Part shown: positions 1 through 9,274 of the stretch, in pieces
Layout: the number at the start of each line of letters is the position of its first letter
Numbering within the stretch: the stretch's first letter is position 1
NCBI RefSeq assembly: GCF_025150245.1
Contig: NZ_CP102279.1
Coordinates: 2,787,423 to 2,851,422 of the forward strand
DNA: 64,000 bases
DNA from: Dorea formicigenerans
GTDB lineage: Bacteria > Bacillota > Clostridia > Lachnospirales > Lachnospiraceae
Direction: 5' to 3'
Notes under the pieces: generated by a model
Seen by the model: the letters and a program-made list of their open reading frames with translations, nothing else
Databases searched by the model: none
What the model was told of the DNA's origin: nothing
Position numbers and translations under genes: made by a program

Positions 1-205
1 GAGTTTGCGGAATGATTGTGACCAGCCCTGTCACACACACTGCAGATGCCGATGTAAATAACGCATCAAAGAATTCAATCGGCTTCTGGTTGCTGACCGG
101 AAGCCATAAAAGAACTGCTCCGGTCACAATTACAAGCAAAAATCCGGTTACCAGAATCTTCATCGTATTCCAGCGGATATTTTTCTTTCTATTATATCTT
201 TTCAT
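1..205 (-). CDS. TrkH/KtrB-family potassium uptake membrane subunit (5' part only)
   Basis: The first 68 codons of a minus-strand gene that runs off the left edge. The ATG at 205 follows an AAAGGAAG ribosome site at 213-220. The peptide has a basic start, one hydrophobic helix (about residues 16-34) and then FFDALFTSASAVCVTGLV, which matches the first pore loop of TrkH/KtrB transporters; the glycine of VTG is a K+ selectivity-filter residue. This family forms the membrane pore of a Na+- or H+-coupled K+ uptake system and works with a cytoplasmic RCK subunit (TrkA/KtrA), which is not in the window. The choice between TrkH and KtrB cannot be made from this fragment. Confidence 0.85.
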   Translation of the reverse strand, partial: MKRYNRKKNIRWNTMKILVTGFLLVIVTGAVLLWLPVSNQKPIEFFDALFTSASAVCVTGLVTIIPQT

Positions 206-259
206 ATGTTTTCTTCCTTTGATTTTTCAATAACCACATTATGCTCTTTTTCTTTTCTT

Positions 260-289
260 TTGTCTACTTTTTTATATATTCTATATAAG
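260..289 (+). promoter_or_regulatory. possible promoter of galM
   Basis: TTGTCT at 260-265 and TATAAG at 284-289 with 18 bases between them, about 100 bases upstream of the galM start. The surrounding sequence is very T-rich, so a chance match is possible. Confidence 0.3.
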
Positions 290-390
290 TCTATACTTTT
301 TATTTCTTGCGAAACTTCTTTCCAGGTACTATACTAAATTTAGTTTCAGTTTTAGTTTTATATATTTGTTTTCTACGAGGAGATTGGATT

Positions 391-1434
391 ATGATTACAA
401 CTACTGATTTCGGAACTTTATGTGACGGCAGAACAGTCAGATTATATACATTAAAAAATGACGCCATCGAACTTTCTGTCACAGATTACGGCAGCACTCT
501 CGTACGCCTGCTCGTCCCGGATAAGAATGGCAAGCCAACGGATGTTGTCCTTGGCTATGATGATCTTGCAGGCTATGTGGCCGATGACACCTGCTTTGGA
601 AATAATGTCGGCAGAAGTGCCAATCGTATCGGAGGTGCTTCATTTACACTGAATGGTACAGAATATAAACTGGCTGCCAACGATGGTGAAAATAATCTTC
701 ACAGCGGTCCGGACTCTTACTCGAAACGGATCTGGAACGTAGCCGCTAAAACAGACACCTCCATTACATTTTCTCTGGAAAGTCCTCATATGGATCAGGG
801 ATTCCCAGGAGCACTGACCATGTCTGTCACCTACGAGATTTCCGGCCAGAACGAAGAGCCTGCTTTCTCGATTACATACGAAGCAGTTCCGGATCAGGAT
901 ACATTGATCAGCATGACGCACCACAGTTACTACAATCTGAACGGAGAAGGTTCCGGTGATATTCTGAATCATAAGGTTACGCTGGCAGCAGACTTCTATA
1001 CTCCAACTGATGCTGCTTCTGTTCCAACCGGAGAAATTACTTCTGTCACCGGAACGGTTATGGATTTTCGTGACGGACGTTATCTTGGCACTGATATTGA
1101 AGATTCTACGTTACAGACTGCCCGCGGCTACGATCACAACTGGGTAATTGGAACCGGATATGGCGTTCCTCACAAAGTGTTGACCGCAACAGGTGACCAG
1201 AGCGGCATCTCCATGGACTTATCGACAGATTATCCTGGAATCCAGCTTTACACTGCCAACTATCTGGAGCATGTTGCCGGAAAGCAAGGGCATGTATACG
1301 AAGCAAGAGATGCTGTGTGCTTCGAGCCACAATATTTTCCAGATGCTATTCATCATCCGAATTTTCCAAGCCCCGTGGTAAAAGCCGGTGAAACTTATAA
1401 AAAACAAATTATTTATCATTTTTATACAGACTAA
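391..1434 (+). CDS. galM: aldose 1-epimerase (galactose mutarotase)
   Basis: Interconverts alpha and beta anomers of D-galactose or D-glucose in the cytoplasm, the entry step of the Leloir pathway. The 347-residue product has the family length and motifs: VGRSANRIGG, NNLHSGP, the catalytic His region HHSYYNL, DHNWV, and the catalytic Glu in CFEPQYFPDAIHHP. An open frame extends back to 307, but the ATG at 391 has the ribosome site (ACGAGGAGA, 375-383) and begins at the conserved N-terminus, so the longer form is unlikely. It stands alone, with a strong terminator straight after it; no galK or galT is nearby. Confidence 0.95.
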   Translation: MITTTDFGTLCDGRTVRLYTLKNDAIELSVTDYGSTLVRLLVPDKNGKPTDVVLGYDDLAGYVADDTCFGNNVGRSANRIGGASFTLNGTEYKLAANDGENNLHSGPDSYSKRIWNVAAKTDTSITFSLESPHMDQGFPGALTMSVTYEISGQNEEPAFSITYEAVPDQDTLISMTHHSYYNLNGEGSGDILNHKVTLAADFYTPTDAASVPTGEITSVTGTVMDFRDGRYLGTDIEDSTLQTARGYDHNWVIGTGYGVPHKVLTATGDQSGISMDLSTDYPGIQLYTANYLEHVAGKQGHVYEARDAVCFEPQYFPDAIHHPNFPSPVVKAGETYKKQIIYHFYTD

Positions 1435-1449
1435 CTGCAGTAAAATGAT

Positions 1450-1501
1450 AAAAATCCCAAGATGGACAGCTCTTCTATAAGCTCTTCATCTTGGGATTTT
1501 T
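1450..1501. terminator. bidirectional intrinsic terminator between galM and the SGNH gene
   Basis: A perfect 15-bp inverted repeat, AAAAATCCCAAGATG (1450-1464) with its complement at 1487-1501, around a 22-base loop. The arms supply A and T runs on both sides, so it can stop galM (+) and the convergent acylation operon (-). Confidence 0.9.
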
Positions 1502-1517
1502 ATGAAATTCTAACAAC

Positions 1518-2456
1518 CTAATATCCTGTCTCCGTTGTATACTGCGATGCCATCGTATCCCAGCTCGTAAATTTCTCATCGCCTCTGTGATCCGGCAGCA
1601 TATAATGCTCCTGCAAATACATGGTCATGTAATCTGTAACTTTATGTGCTCCTGACAGGTTCAAATGATCGCCTTTATCCAGGGTGTCATTTTTCCAGTC
1701 GATTCCCAGTTCCTTAAGCTTCTGATTAAAATCAATATAAGGAATTCCATACTTCCCGGCGTATTTTAGCACTGCATTGTATCTCTTGTAATTATGATTC
1801 ACCGGAGAAGCCGATGTGTAAAGCAAGAGCTGAATTTTGTTTTTCTCACACAGTTTCCGGATTTTATCCAAATACCAGAGATTTATTTGGGGTATTTCTT
1901 TTTCCTTTTTCGTCTTCTTCATGTAACTGCCTTTGCTGTATGCTGCCACTCCCGACCGGATTGCAAAGCCTTTGTAAGACTGCCATCCTTCTGGTATCTG
2001 GTCATTCACAATATTTTTCCACAAATTATGATATTGTAACACCGGAAAATAATACATAGCTGTATCGCTGATAGAACTGCGCAGACTATCCGGTGTATTC
2101 GTATAGCGAAACAACATATTAGTTTCCAATAGTACGACCTGTGGTGACTGATAATCTAAAGCATGCTTTAACATATAATATGATTCCGAAATACGCTGAC
2201 CAGATTGTCCACATATATAACTTGTAATTCCGGTACTTTTCCACAATTCCATCGGAGATATCGACGTCATGCTCTCGCTGTCCCCAAGTACAAGCATATC
2301 TATAGAATCTTTTTGTTCTTTCTGAATACCGACATAGCTGTTATATCTTCCCGGCAGCCCTGCAAGTCTGCCGATATAGATACGTTCTATCCAGTCAGAT
2401 AACATCACCGTACTGCATATCACTATAAATATAAATATTCCTATCTTTTTCTTCAT
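1518..2456 (-). CDS. SGNH-hydrolase-like membrane-anchored protein, probable partner of the MBOAT acyltransferase
   Basis: 312 residues: a signal-anchor helix at residues 4-20, then an extracytoplasmic domain with LVLGDSESM (SGNH block I, Ser nucleophile) and GDHLNLSGA (block V, Asp/His), as in the DltD/AlgX/AlgJ group. It lies 11 bases after the MBOAT stop, and its ribosome site (AGAGG) overlaps that stop, which indicates translational coupling. Known family pairs move acyl groups, usually acetyl or D-alanyl, from an MBOAT channel to a cell-surface polymer. The acceptor here is unknown because no polysaccharide genes are adjacent. The paired function is inference from neighbours and motifs. 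Confidence 0.75.
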   Translation of the reverse strand: MKKKIGIFIFIVICSTVMLSDWIERIYIGRLAGLPGRYNSYVGIQKEQKDSIDMLVLGDSESMTSISPMELWKSTGITSYICGQSGQRISESYYMLKHALDYQSPQVVLLETNMLFRYTNTPDSLRSSISDTAMYYFPVLQYHNLWKNIVNDQIPEGWQSYKGFAIRSGVAAYSKGSYMKKTKKEKEIPQINLWYLDKIRKLCEKNKIQLLLYTSASPVNHNYKRYNAVLKYAGKYGIPYIDFNQKLKELGIDWKNDTLDKGDHLNLSGAHKVTDYMTMYLQEHYMLPDHRGDEKFTSWDTMASQYTTETGY

Positions 2457-2467
2457 GCCTATATCCT

Positions 2468-4033
2468 CTAAAATCCTGCATAAATCAAATCAATCATCTG
2501 ATAACCTTCTCCATATGCCCCAAAGATCAGAATTGCCATAACAAGACCATAACAAATGACCCATTTTCCAGGAACAAATGCTTTTTCAACCGTGCAGATC
2601 CACTGTTTTTGACACATTTTTGTTTCTTTCGGCCAATACTCCTTTATCAGATCTGCGAAAAATACTATCATACAGCCAATTATTATAATTCTGAAATCAT
2701 TCTGATCCAAACCTAATGTAAGCAAGGTGCCATCCTTAAACGTCTCTGTCTTGAATCCCTGAAAGATACTTTTAAACATATGAAATCCCTGACGGAAGCC
2801 ATCTCCTCGGAAAAACATTTCACCCGTGAATATGATGATCAGCATCTTCACTGTCTGAAATGCTTTATAGAACATACACTCTGGATTAATATGAAGTACT
2901 GCAAGAATTCTGTCTCTTACCGGTTCCAATGCAAGTCCCATAAAAATCAATCCAAAGTAATATAATCCGTAAAAAATGTAATTCCATTTCGGACCATGCC
3001 ACAGACCATTACTGATCCATACCGGGAAAAGTGCCATTGCTGCAATTCCCATTCTCGCCACATATTTTCCAAAATCCCCTTTGAAATGTTTTCTCGTAAA
3101 TTTATTCCACTTTCTGGCCGTCTTGGAAATGGATACTGGATAAAAGATATAGTTTTTGAACCAGACACCAAGCGTAATGTGCCATCGTTTCCAGAAATCT
3201 GTACATGTCTTTGCAAAAAACGGCTGACTGAAATTCTCCGGCAGGCGAATTCCAAAAAGTCCGGCACTTCCGATGACCATATCCATACAGCCCGAAAATT
3301 CCATATACAACTGTATCGTATAAGAAATCGCCGCTACCACGATCACGGCACCACTGTAGCTCTCGTATCCGACATACACCTTGTCGACCAGCACTGCAAG
3401 CCTGTCCGCAATAATCATCTTTTTAAACAATCCCCAGATGATCCGATAACAGCCCTTAAAAACATTCTCTGCTTTTACAGATTCATTTTTAAACAACGTA
3501 TCTTCCACATCTTCCCATCTGCAGATCGGACCTTCTACGATTACCGGGAAGAATCCAAGAAACAATGCGGTTTTCACCAGACTGTACTCTGCCTTTACCT
3601 TTCCCCAGTACACATCTGCCATATATCCGATTGCAGATAGTGTATAAAAAGAAATTCCAATTGGCAAAAAGATCAGTTGATCTTGATAGCTCCAGTCTAT
3701 ATGAAGCACCATTGCCAGCTTCGAAACATTTCCAAAGAAAAAATTTCGATACTTCAGACACAAAATCGTTCCCAAAAGCAAAAGAATTCCTAACTGAAAT
3801 ACTCTCTTTTTTCTCTTGTCGCGCTTGTCCATCGTATCCATCCAGATACAGATATGGTGTGTCAGAAATGTTGTCCCGATCAGATAAATAATTAATTTTT
3901 CACTAAAGCTCCAGAAAAACAAATAACTAAATATGAGCAATGTATAACTTCTCCATTTTGCCGGAGTGATCTGATAGAAAAGAAGTGCTGCCGGCAAAAA
4001 AAGGAGTAAGTATGGTGTTGTGTGATAAGCCAT
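2468..4033 (-). CDS. MBOAT-family membrane O-acyltransferase (AlgI/DltB-like)
   Basis: 521 residues from the ATG at 4033, which follows GAGAGGG at a good distance. An in-frame GTG at 4051 would add six residues but has no better site. The protein is polytopic; the segment around WKRWHITLGVWFKNYIFYP and the later GLWHGPKWNYIFYGLYY carry the conserved MBOAT histidines. AlgI-like members pass an acyl donor across the membrane for O-acetylation of exopolysaccharide or cell-wall polymers. It is the upstream gene of a two-gene unit with the SGNH protein and starts 73 bases after the hydA stop with no clear terminator between, so read-through from the hydrogenase operon is possible. Confidence 0.88.
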   Translation of the reverse strand: MAYHTTPYLLLFLPAALLFYQITPAKWRSYTLLIFSYLFFWSFSEKLIIYLIGTTFLTHHICIWMDTMDKRDKRKKRVFQLGILLLLGTILCLKYRNFFFGNVSKLAMVLHIDWSYQDQLIFLPIGISFYTLSAIGYMADVYWGKVKAEYSLVKTALFLGFFPVIVEGPICRWEDVEDTLFKNESVKAENVFKGCYRIIWGLFKKMIIADRLAVLVDKVYVGYESYSGAVIVVAAISYTIQLYMEFSGCMDMVIGSAGLFGIRLPENFSQPFFAKTCTDFWKRWHITLGVWFKNYIFYPVSISKTARKWNKFTRKHFKGDFGKYVARMGIAAMALFPVWISNGLWHGPKWNYIFYGLYYFGLIFMGLALEPVRDRILAVLHINPECMFYKAFQTVKMLIIIFTGEMFFRGDGFRQGFHMFKSIFQGFKTETFKDGTLLTLGLDQNDFRIIIIGCMIVFFADLIKEYWPKETKMCQKQWICTVEKAFVPGKWVICYGLVMAILIFGAYGEGYQMIDLIYAGF

Positions 4034-4105
4034 AATAACCCTCTCTTTCACACTCCACTATACACTCCTTTTCTTAAGATTTTCTGTAGTTTTACTGAAT
4101 TATTC

Positions 4106-5818
4106 CTATTTATTTTTTTCTTTTTCTGCTTCTGCAAAATTTCTGTGCAGAAGTTCATGTGTTTTACCTTTCAAAAGTCCTTCATACAAAGACTGTACCA
4201 TCGGATTTTCATCTGATTTCTTAATCTGGGTATTGACATCTGCCTTATACAGTCCCTGCATACGTGCTTCTCTCGTATGTGCACCTGCATCCAGTGGCTG
4301 TCCGCCACCCATGACACATCCGCGTCTGCATGCCATAACTTCTACAAAATCATAATGAATCTCTCCGCTCTTAATCTTCTTCAGCAGCTGGTCTGCATTT
4401 GCAAGGCCGCTTACGATTGCAGCTTTGATCTCTTTGCCATTATAATCATAGACAATCTCTTTGATTCCATCATCACCGCGCACTCCGCTGGACTTCAATT
4501 CTTCCATATCTGCACGCTTGTGTCCCTGTGTAATCTTACGAAGAACAGCTTCTGTGACTCCTCCGGTCACTCCAAAGATCACTCCGGCTCCGGAACCAAT
4601 TCCAAATGGTACATCTGCAGATTCGATTTCAACCTGGTCAAACATAATTCCTGCCCGCTTAATCATAGAAATCAATTCGGTTGTTGTCAGAACATAATCT
4701 ATGTCCTGTCTGCCATTCGTTTTCGATTCTGGACGAAGAATTTCTTCTTTCTTTGCCGTACATGGCATAATTGATACAGATACTAATTTTTTACCGGCAT
4801 TATTTTCCGGATTCTTATAGTATTCTCTTACGACTGCTCCAAACATCTGCTGTGGTGAACGGCAGCTAGACAGATGTGGAACAAATTCCGGATAACGGTT
4901 CTCGCAGAATTTCACCCACGCCGGACAGCATGAGGTAAATAACGGAAGATTTTCTCCTGCGTTGAATCTCTCCATAAATTCTTTCGACTCTTCCATAACT
5001 GTCAAATCAGCTCCATATGCTGTGTCATAGACCTCATCAAAGCCAAGTCTGTGAAGAACTCCGACCAGTTTCCCCATCACATTCTCACCCTTTGGAATTC
5101 CGAATTCCTCACCTGCTGCCACACGTACAGCCGGTGCAATCTGGGCAATTACAATGGTATCTTTATCAGCAAGCGCATCCCAGACAACATCAATATTCGT
5201 CTTGATACTGATTGCTCCGGTCGGACAGACAACACGGCACTGTCCACAGTTTACACAGTCTGTCTGGGCAATTGGCTTATTAAATGCAGGAGATACAATT
5301 GCTTCTGTTCCACGATAGGCAAAATCAATGGCATTTACTCCCTGTACATTGTCGCACATACGCACACAGTCACCACAGAGAATACATTTATTTGGATCAC
5401 GTACAATTGCTGGTGAACTGTCATCAATCGGATGTGGCTCTTTTGTATTCTCAAATCGGACATCGTGCACTCCCAGCCTGTGTGCAAGATCCTGGAGATG
5501 ACATTCCCCACTCTTGATACAGGTTGTACAATCTCTGCAGTGCGATGCTAAAAGCAATTCTATAATCTGCTTTCTGTATTTTATCAGTCTTGGTGTATTC
5601 GTATAAATGACCATTCCGTCCTTCGGTTTTTCTGAACAGGAAGCAAACGTCTTTCCCCATTCATTTTCTACAGTACAAAGACGGCATGCACCGTAAATGG
5701 ATAATTCAGAATGGTAGCATAATGTTGGTATATCTATTCCGGCTTTGCGGATAACGGCCAGAACGTTTGGTTCATCCGTGAATTCCACACGCCGTCCATC
5801 AATCATCATTGATCCCAT
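4106..5818 (-). CDS. hydA: [FeFe] hydrogenase catalytic subunit, NADH-linked multimeric type
   Basis: 570 residues. The ATG at 5818 is preferred because GAGGAAAG precedes it; an upstream in-frame start at 5857 would overlap hydB. Domains in order: [2Fe-2S] ferredoxin (CYHSELSIYGACRLC), His-ligated [4Fe-4S] (HCRDCTTCIKSGECHLQ), two [4Fe-4S] (CILCGDCVRMC and CVNCGQCRVVCP), then the H-cluster with all three signatures: TSCCPAW, MPCTAKKEE and ACRRGCVMGGGQP, plus the small-subunit C-terminus. It reduces protons or oxidises H2 in the cytoplasm. With HydB and HydC it belongs to the group whose members can couple NADH and ferredoxin oxidation (electron confurcation); confurcation here is inferred from the subunit set. 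Confidence 0.95.
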   Translation of the reverse strand: MGSMMIDGRRVEFTDEPNVLAVIRKAGIDIPTLCYHSELSIYGACRLCTVENEWGKTFASCSEKPKDGMVIYTNTPRLIKYRKQIIELLLASHCRDCTTCIKSGECHLQDLAHRLGVHDVRFENTKEPHPIDDSSPAIVRDPNKCILCGDCVRMCDNVQGVNAIDFAYRGTEAIVSPAFNKPIAQTDCVNCGQCRVVCPTGAISIKTNIDVVWDALADKDTIVIAQIAPAVRVAAGEEFGIPKGENVMGKLVGVLHRLGFDEVYDTAYGADLTVMEESKEFMERFNAGENLPLFTSCCPAWVKFCENRYPEFVPHLSSCRSPQQMFGAVVREYYKNPENNAGKKLVSVSIMPCTAKKEEILRPESKTNGRQDIDYVLTTTELISMIKRAGIMFDQVEIESADVPFGIGSGAGVIFGVTGGVTEAVLRKITQGHKRADMEELKSSGVRGDDGIKEIVYDYNGKEIKAAIVSGLANADQLLKKIKSGEIHYDFVEVMACRRGCVMGGGQPLDAGAHTREARMQGLYKADVNTQIKKSDENPMVQSLYEGLLKGKTHELLHRNFAEAEKEKNK

Positions 5819-5834
5819 ATTCTTTCCTCCTCGG

Positions 5835-7712
5835 TTATTCTGTATAGACTGCACCAAAGGAACAATTCTCTAAACATGCTCCACATTTGATACATTTTGC
5901 GCTGTCGATCACATACGGTGATTTAATCTTGCCTGTAATGGCACCAACCGGACAATTTCTTGCACACTTGGAGCATCCCTTACATTTTTCCGGATTGATC
6001 TTATAATTCCGGAGATTTGCACAGATACCGGCACGGCATTTCTTATCACGGATATGCTCTTCATATTCTTCCCGGAATGCCTGAATCGTGCTGATTACCG
6101 GTTTTGGCGCACTCTTTCCAAGACCGCAGAGAGCTGTGTTTTCAATCATATCAGCTAACTCTTCCAGCTCTTCGATGTCCCCTTCTCTTCCTTCTCCGGC
6201 AACGATACGCTCCAGAATCTCCAGCATACGCTTCGTTCCCTCACGGCATGGTACACATTTTCCACAACTTTCACGCTGCGTAAAATTCATAAAGAATCTT
6301 GCAACTTCAACCATACAGGTATTCTCATCCATAACAACCAGTCCGCCAGAACCGATCATGGCACCAATCTTCGTCAGTGAATCAAAGTCCATCTTACTGT
6401 CCAGCTGTGATTCTGTCAGACATCCTCCTGATGGTCCTCCGATCTGAACAGCTTTAAATTTCTTGCCATCACGGATTCCGCCGCCAATATCAAAGATGAT
6501 CTCTCTTAACGTAATACCCATCGGCACCTCGATCAGACCAGTATTATTTACATTTCCCGTCAGGGCAAATGCTTTCGTTCCCGGACTTTCCGGTGTTCCG
6601 ATTCCTGTATACCAGTCAGCTCCATGCTTCACGATCATCGGTACATTCGCATAAGTCTCAACATTATTCAGAACCGTCGGTTTTCCAAACAATCCCTTTT
6701 CAACGGTTCTAGGCGGTTTTACACGCGGCATTCCACGCTTACCTTCAATGGATGCTGTCAGGGCTGAGCCCTCACCACATACGAAAGCTCCTGCTCCACG
6801 GTTGATATGTAAATGGAAGCTAAATCCTGTTCCCAAAATATTGTCTCCCAGAATTCCAAGCTCTTCTGCCTGTCTGATTGCAATGCGAAGTCTGCTGACT
6901 GCCAGCGGATATTCCGCACGGACATAAATATATCCTTCCTGTGCCTGTACCGCATAGGCTGCAATCATCATACCTTCGATCATGCGGTGCGGATCTCCTT
7001 CCATGATGCTTCTGTCCATGAATGCTCCCGGATCTCCTTCATCACCATTGCAGACGACATAACGGATCTTTTCTTTCTGTCCGGCAACCTGGGACCATTT
7101 TCTTCCAGTCTGGAAACCAGCGCCTCCACGTCCACGCAGATTTGACTGGGTAATCGTCTTGATTACGGCCTCCGGCGTCATCTCAAATACAGCTTTTTCA
7201 AATGCTTCATATGCACCTACTGCCAGTGCATCCTCAATATGTTCTGCATCAATGTGGCCGCAGTTTTTCAGAACAAGTCTTGTCTGTTTTGCATAGAATG
7301 GAATTTCTTCCTGAGTCTGATAGACCTCATTATCCTGCTTGTACATCAGACGTGTGACTGGCTCTCCATGGAGGACTGACTTTTCAAAGATTTCTTCACA
7401 GTCTTCCAGCTTTACTTTTAAGTAGAGATAATTATAAGGTTCAATTCTGACAAGCGGACCCATCTCGCAAAAGCCATGACATCCACTTTTCTTTACGCCG
7501 ACATGTTCTCCATGTGCAATCTCTGCTCCGATTCTGACCTCAACATGATCCATACCCGCTGTCAGTTCACTGAATCTGTCAAAGATTTTGTCAGAACCAC
7601 CTGCAAGACATCCGGTCCCTCCACAGACCAGTATCTTACATGTTTCTTTATTTCTCTTCTCCTGGCATTGTTCACGCAGGAGTGTAAGTTGTGTTCTGTT
7701 TTCCAGTTTCAT
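5835..7712 (-). CDS. hydB: hydrogenase flavoprotein subunit, NuoF-like, binds NADH and FMN
   Basis: 625 residues; ATG with GGAGGAATAACAG upstream. Domains: N-terminal thioredoxin-like [2Fe-2S] domain (CGGTGCLAGGS and GCHGFCEMGP), NuoF core with the NADH/FMN Gly-rich stretch (LRGRGGAGFQTGRKW, CNGDEGDPGAF), SLBB domain, the [4Fe-4S] motif ESCGKCVPCREG, and a C-terminal pair of [4Fe-4S] ferredoxin motifs (CKGCSKCARNCP and CIKCGACLENCS). This is the standard HydB/HndC layout of trimeric hydrogenases. It lies 3 bases from hydC and 16 bases before hydA, so the three genes form one minus-strand operon. Confidence 0.95.
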   Translation of the reverse strand: MKLENRTQLTLLREQCQEKRNKETCKILVCGGTGCLAGGSDKIFDRFSELTAGMDHVEVRIGAEIAHGEHVGVKKSGCHGFCEMGPLVRIEPYNYLYLKVKLEDCEEIFEKSVLHGEPVTRLMYKQDNEVYQTQEEIPFYAKQTRLVLKNCGHIDAEHIEDALAVGAYEAFEKAVFEMTPEAVIKTITQSNLRGRGGAGFQTGRKWSQVAGQKEKIRYVVCNGDEGDPGAFMDRSIMEGDPHRMIEGMMIAAYAVQAQEGYIYVRAEYPLAVSRLRIAIRQAEELGILGDNILGTGFSFHLHINRGAGAFVCGEGSALTASIEGKRGMPRVKPPRTVEKGLFGKPTVLNNVETYANVPMIVKHGADWYTGIGTPESPGTKAFALTGNVNNTGLIEVPMGITLREIIFDIGGGIRDGKKFKAVQIGGPSGGCLTESQLDSKMDFDSLTKIGAMIGSGGLVVMDENTCMVEVARFFMNFTQRESCGKCVPCREGTKRMLEILERIVAGEGREGDIEELEELADMIENTALCGLGKSAPKPVISTIQAFREEYEEHIRDKKCRAGICANLRNYKINPEKCKGCSKCARNCPVGAITGKIKSPYVIDSAKCIKCGACLENCSFGAVYTE

Positions 7713-7715
7713 CTG

Positions 7716-8189
7716 TTATTCCTCCCGCAGTTTTTTGATTAATTCACTCATTTTTTCCGGTGTCATCTTACCATACACCTCGTCATTGATCATGACTGCC
7801 GGTGCAAGTCCGCATGCGCCAAGACAGGAAACGGTCTCTACTGTAAATAACTGATCATCTGTTGTGTGTTTATCTTTATTAAGCCCCAGCTCTTTATATA
7901 ATCCTTCCAGTATCGGAATTGATTTACGCACATGACAGGCCGTACCATCACAGACTTTAATAACATATTTGCCCTTTGCTTCAAACGAGAAGTTCTCATA
8001 AAAACTTGCAACGCTGAAAGCCTTTGCTTCTGAAATGCCAATTTTTCCGGCCACATAACTTAATAATTCCGGTGGAAGATAGCGGTATTCCTCCTGAATA
8101 TCCTGGATAATCGGAATCAGCGACCGCTCTTCACGCGTGTGACAGGCAATAATCTCATCTGTCTTCTCGTAATAAGATGCGTCTAACAT
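7716..8189 (-). CDS. hydC: hydrogenase [2Fe-2S] subunit, NuoE-like
   Basis: 157 residues from the ATG at 8189, which is chosen because GAGGAGG lies at 8196-8202; the in-frame start at 8204 lies before that site. The thioredoxin-like fold carries the four [2Fe-2S] cysteines in CDGTACHVRKS and SCLGACGLAP, with the usual NuoE helical N-terminus. It shuttles electrons inside the HydABC complex and is first in the operon. The leader (8190-8330) is AT-rich; I could not fix a promoter in it. Confidence 0.93.
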   Translation of the reverse strand: MLDASYYEKTDEIIACHTREERSLIPIIQDIQEEYRYLPPELLSYVAGKIGISEAKAFSVASFYENFSFEAKGKYVIKVCDGTACHVRKSIPILEGLYKELGLNKDKHTTDDQLFTVETVSCLGACGLAPAVMINDEVYGKMTPEKMSELIKKLREE

Positions 8190-8321
8190 AAAAAACCTCC
8201 TCATGAATCAAATTTATTCTATTTCTATTTTATCTCAATTTTTATTGCCATGAAAATATCAATAAAGCATGAGTGATATATACTTTTACATATATTTATT
8301 AGTTTCAAGTAACTTTAAAGG

Positions 8322-8353
8322 TCAAAAAAAGAAGCCTCGCTATTTTGAGACTT
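8322..8353 (-). terminator. intrinsic terminator overlapping the end of a LysR gene
   Basis: On the minus strand GAAGTCTC ... GAGGCTTC (one G-T pair) is followed by seven T (complement of 8323-8329). The stem contains the stop codon at 8340-8342, so termination begins inside the reading frame's last codons. Confidence 0.7.
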
Positions 8354-9269
8354 CTATTGCTTCTTTCTTCAGCTGCCGGATAAACTCCCGTTCATCTTCA
8401 CCCAGAAACTTTCTGCCCGGATATACCATAACATCTTTCATCCGCCGCTGCTGCCATTCTATCTTACGCTGTGCCAGTCCATTTCTTCGGAGAAGTTCTT
8501 CCGGAATCGGTGACACCCACATATAGGTTCCCGGTATATCTTTCAGAAGCATAAACTGATTGCCTCGCTCATATACATGAATCCGTCTGTGTGCATTCTG
8601 ATTCTCCGGCGTTTCCTTAATGTCCAGATACTCCCCGTTCGGCAGTCTGGAATCTCCGTGTATCAGCTCGATATAAGGTTCCAGATCTTCATATCCATTC
8701 AGTTTTTTCGTTGCCAGCGGATCATTCTCATTAACAACAAGACGATACTGGAAATCCATGATTTTTTCATATTCCAGACCTCTTAAATGAATAATGGAAT
8801 AGTAATATTCTTCATATTTGTCTTCCATCCGGATCAGCGCAAGATTGTAATGCTTCTTTGTAAGATTGTCCAGCGCTTGGACAGAATTGCACTCCCGGAT
8901 ATGCAGTCTCAGCTCTTCTGCATCTCTCACCTGCTCTACATACTTTCCAAATGCATAAGATGCATAGCTGGCTCTTGGTATAGAAATTTTCATCTCTACA
9001 TCAGTCCCTTTTTTATTTCCCGGGAATTTACGGTTCAACCCTTCAATTTCCTGAATGACCTGTCTCGCCTGCGCAATAAACTGCTGCCCTTCCCTGGTAG
9101 GAACCATTCCCCTCGCTGTCCGCACGAAGAGCTGGATCTGATATTCCTCTTCCAGATTCCGGATTGCCTTACTGATGTTCGGCTGTGCAACATACAAACG
9201 CTTGGATGCCGCGCTCACCGAACCACACTGTGCAATTTCAATGATATATCTTAACTCTGTTATATTCAT
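8340..9269 (-). CDS. LysR-family transcriptional regulator
   Basis: About 309 residues. The N-terminal winged helix-turn-helix is clear (MNITELRYIIEIAQCGSVS, then AASKRLYVAQPNISKAIRNL), followed by a LysR effector-binding domain. The ATG at 9269 lies 5 bases after the yoaK-type stop; an in-frame GTG at 9278 would overlap that stop by 4 bases (GTGA). Either way it is translationally coupled to the upstream membrane protein gene. The effector is unknown. It could control its own operon or the hydrogenase operon that follows, but no binding site is visible. Confidence 0.88.
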   Translation of the reverse strand: MNITELRYIIEIAQCGSVSAASKRLYVAQPNISKAIRNLEEEYQIQLFVRTARGMVPTREGQQFIAQARQVIQEIEGLNRKFPGNKKGTDVEMKISIPRASYASYAFGKYVEQVRDAEELRLHIRECNSVQALDNLTKKHYNLALIRMEDKYEEYYYSIIHLRGLEYEKIMDFQYRLVVNENDPLATKKLNGYEDLEPYIELIHGDSRLPNGEYLDIKETPENQNAHRRIHVYERGNQFMLLKDIPGTYMWVSPIPEELLRRNGLAQRKIEWQQRRMKDVMVYPGRKFLGEDEREFIRQLKKEAIEVSK

Positions 9270-9274
9270 TTTTA

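Noticed and set aside
2996-3640. 214-codon plus-strand frame within the MBOAT gene
   Set aside because: Antisense of a well-supported MBOAT; no domain or start signal.
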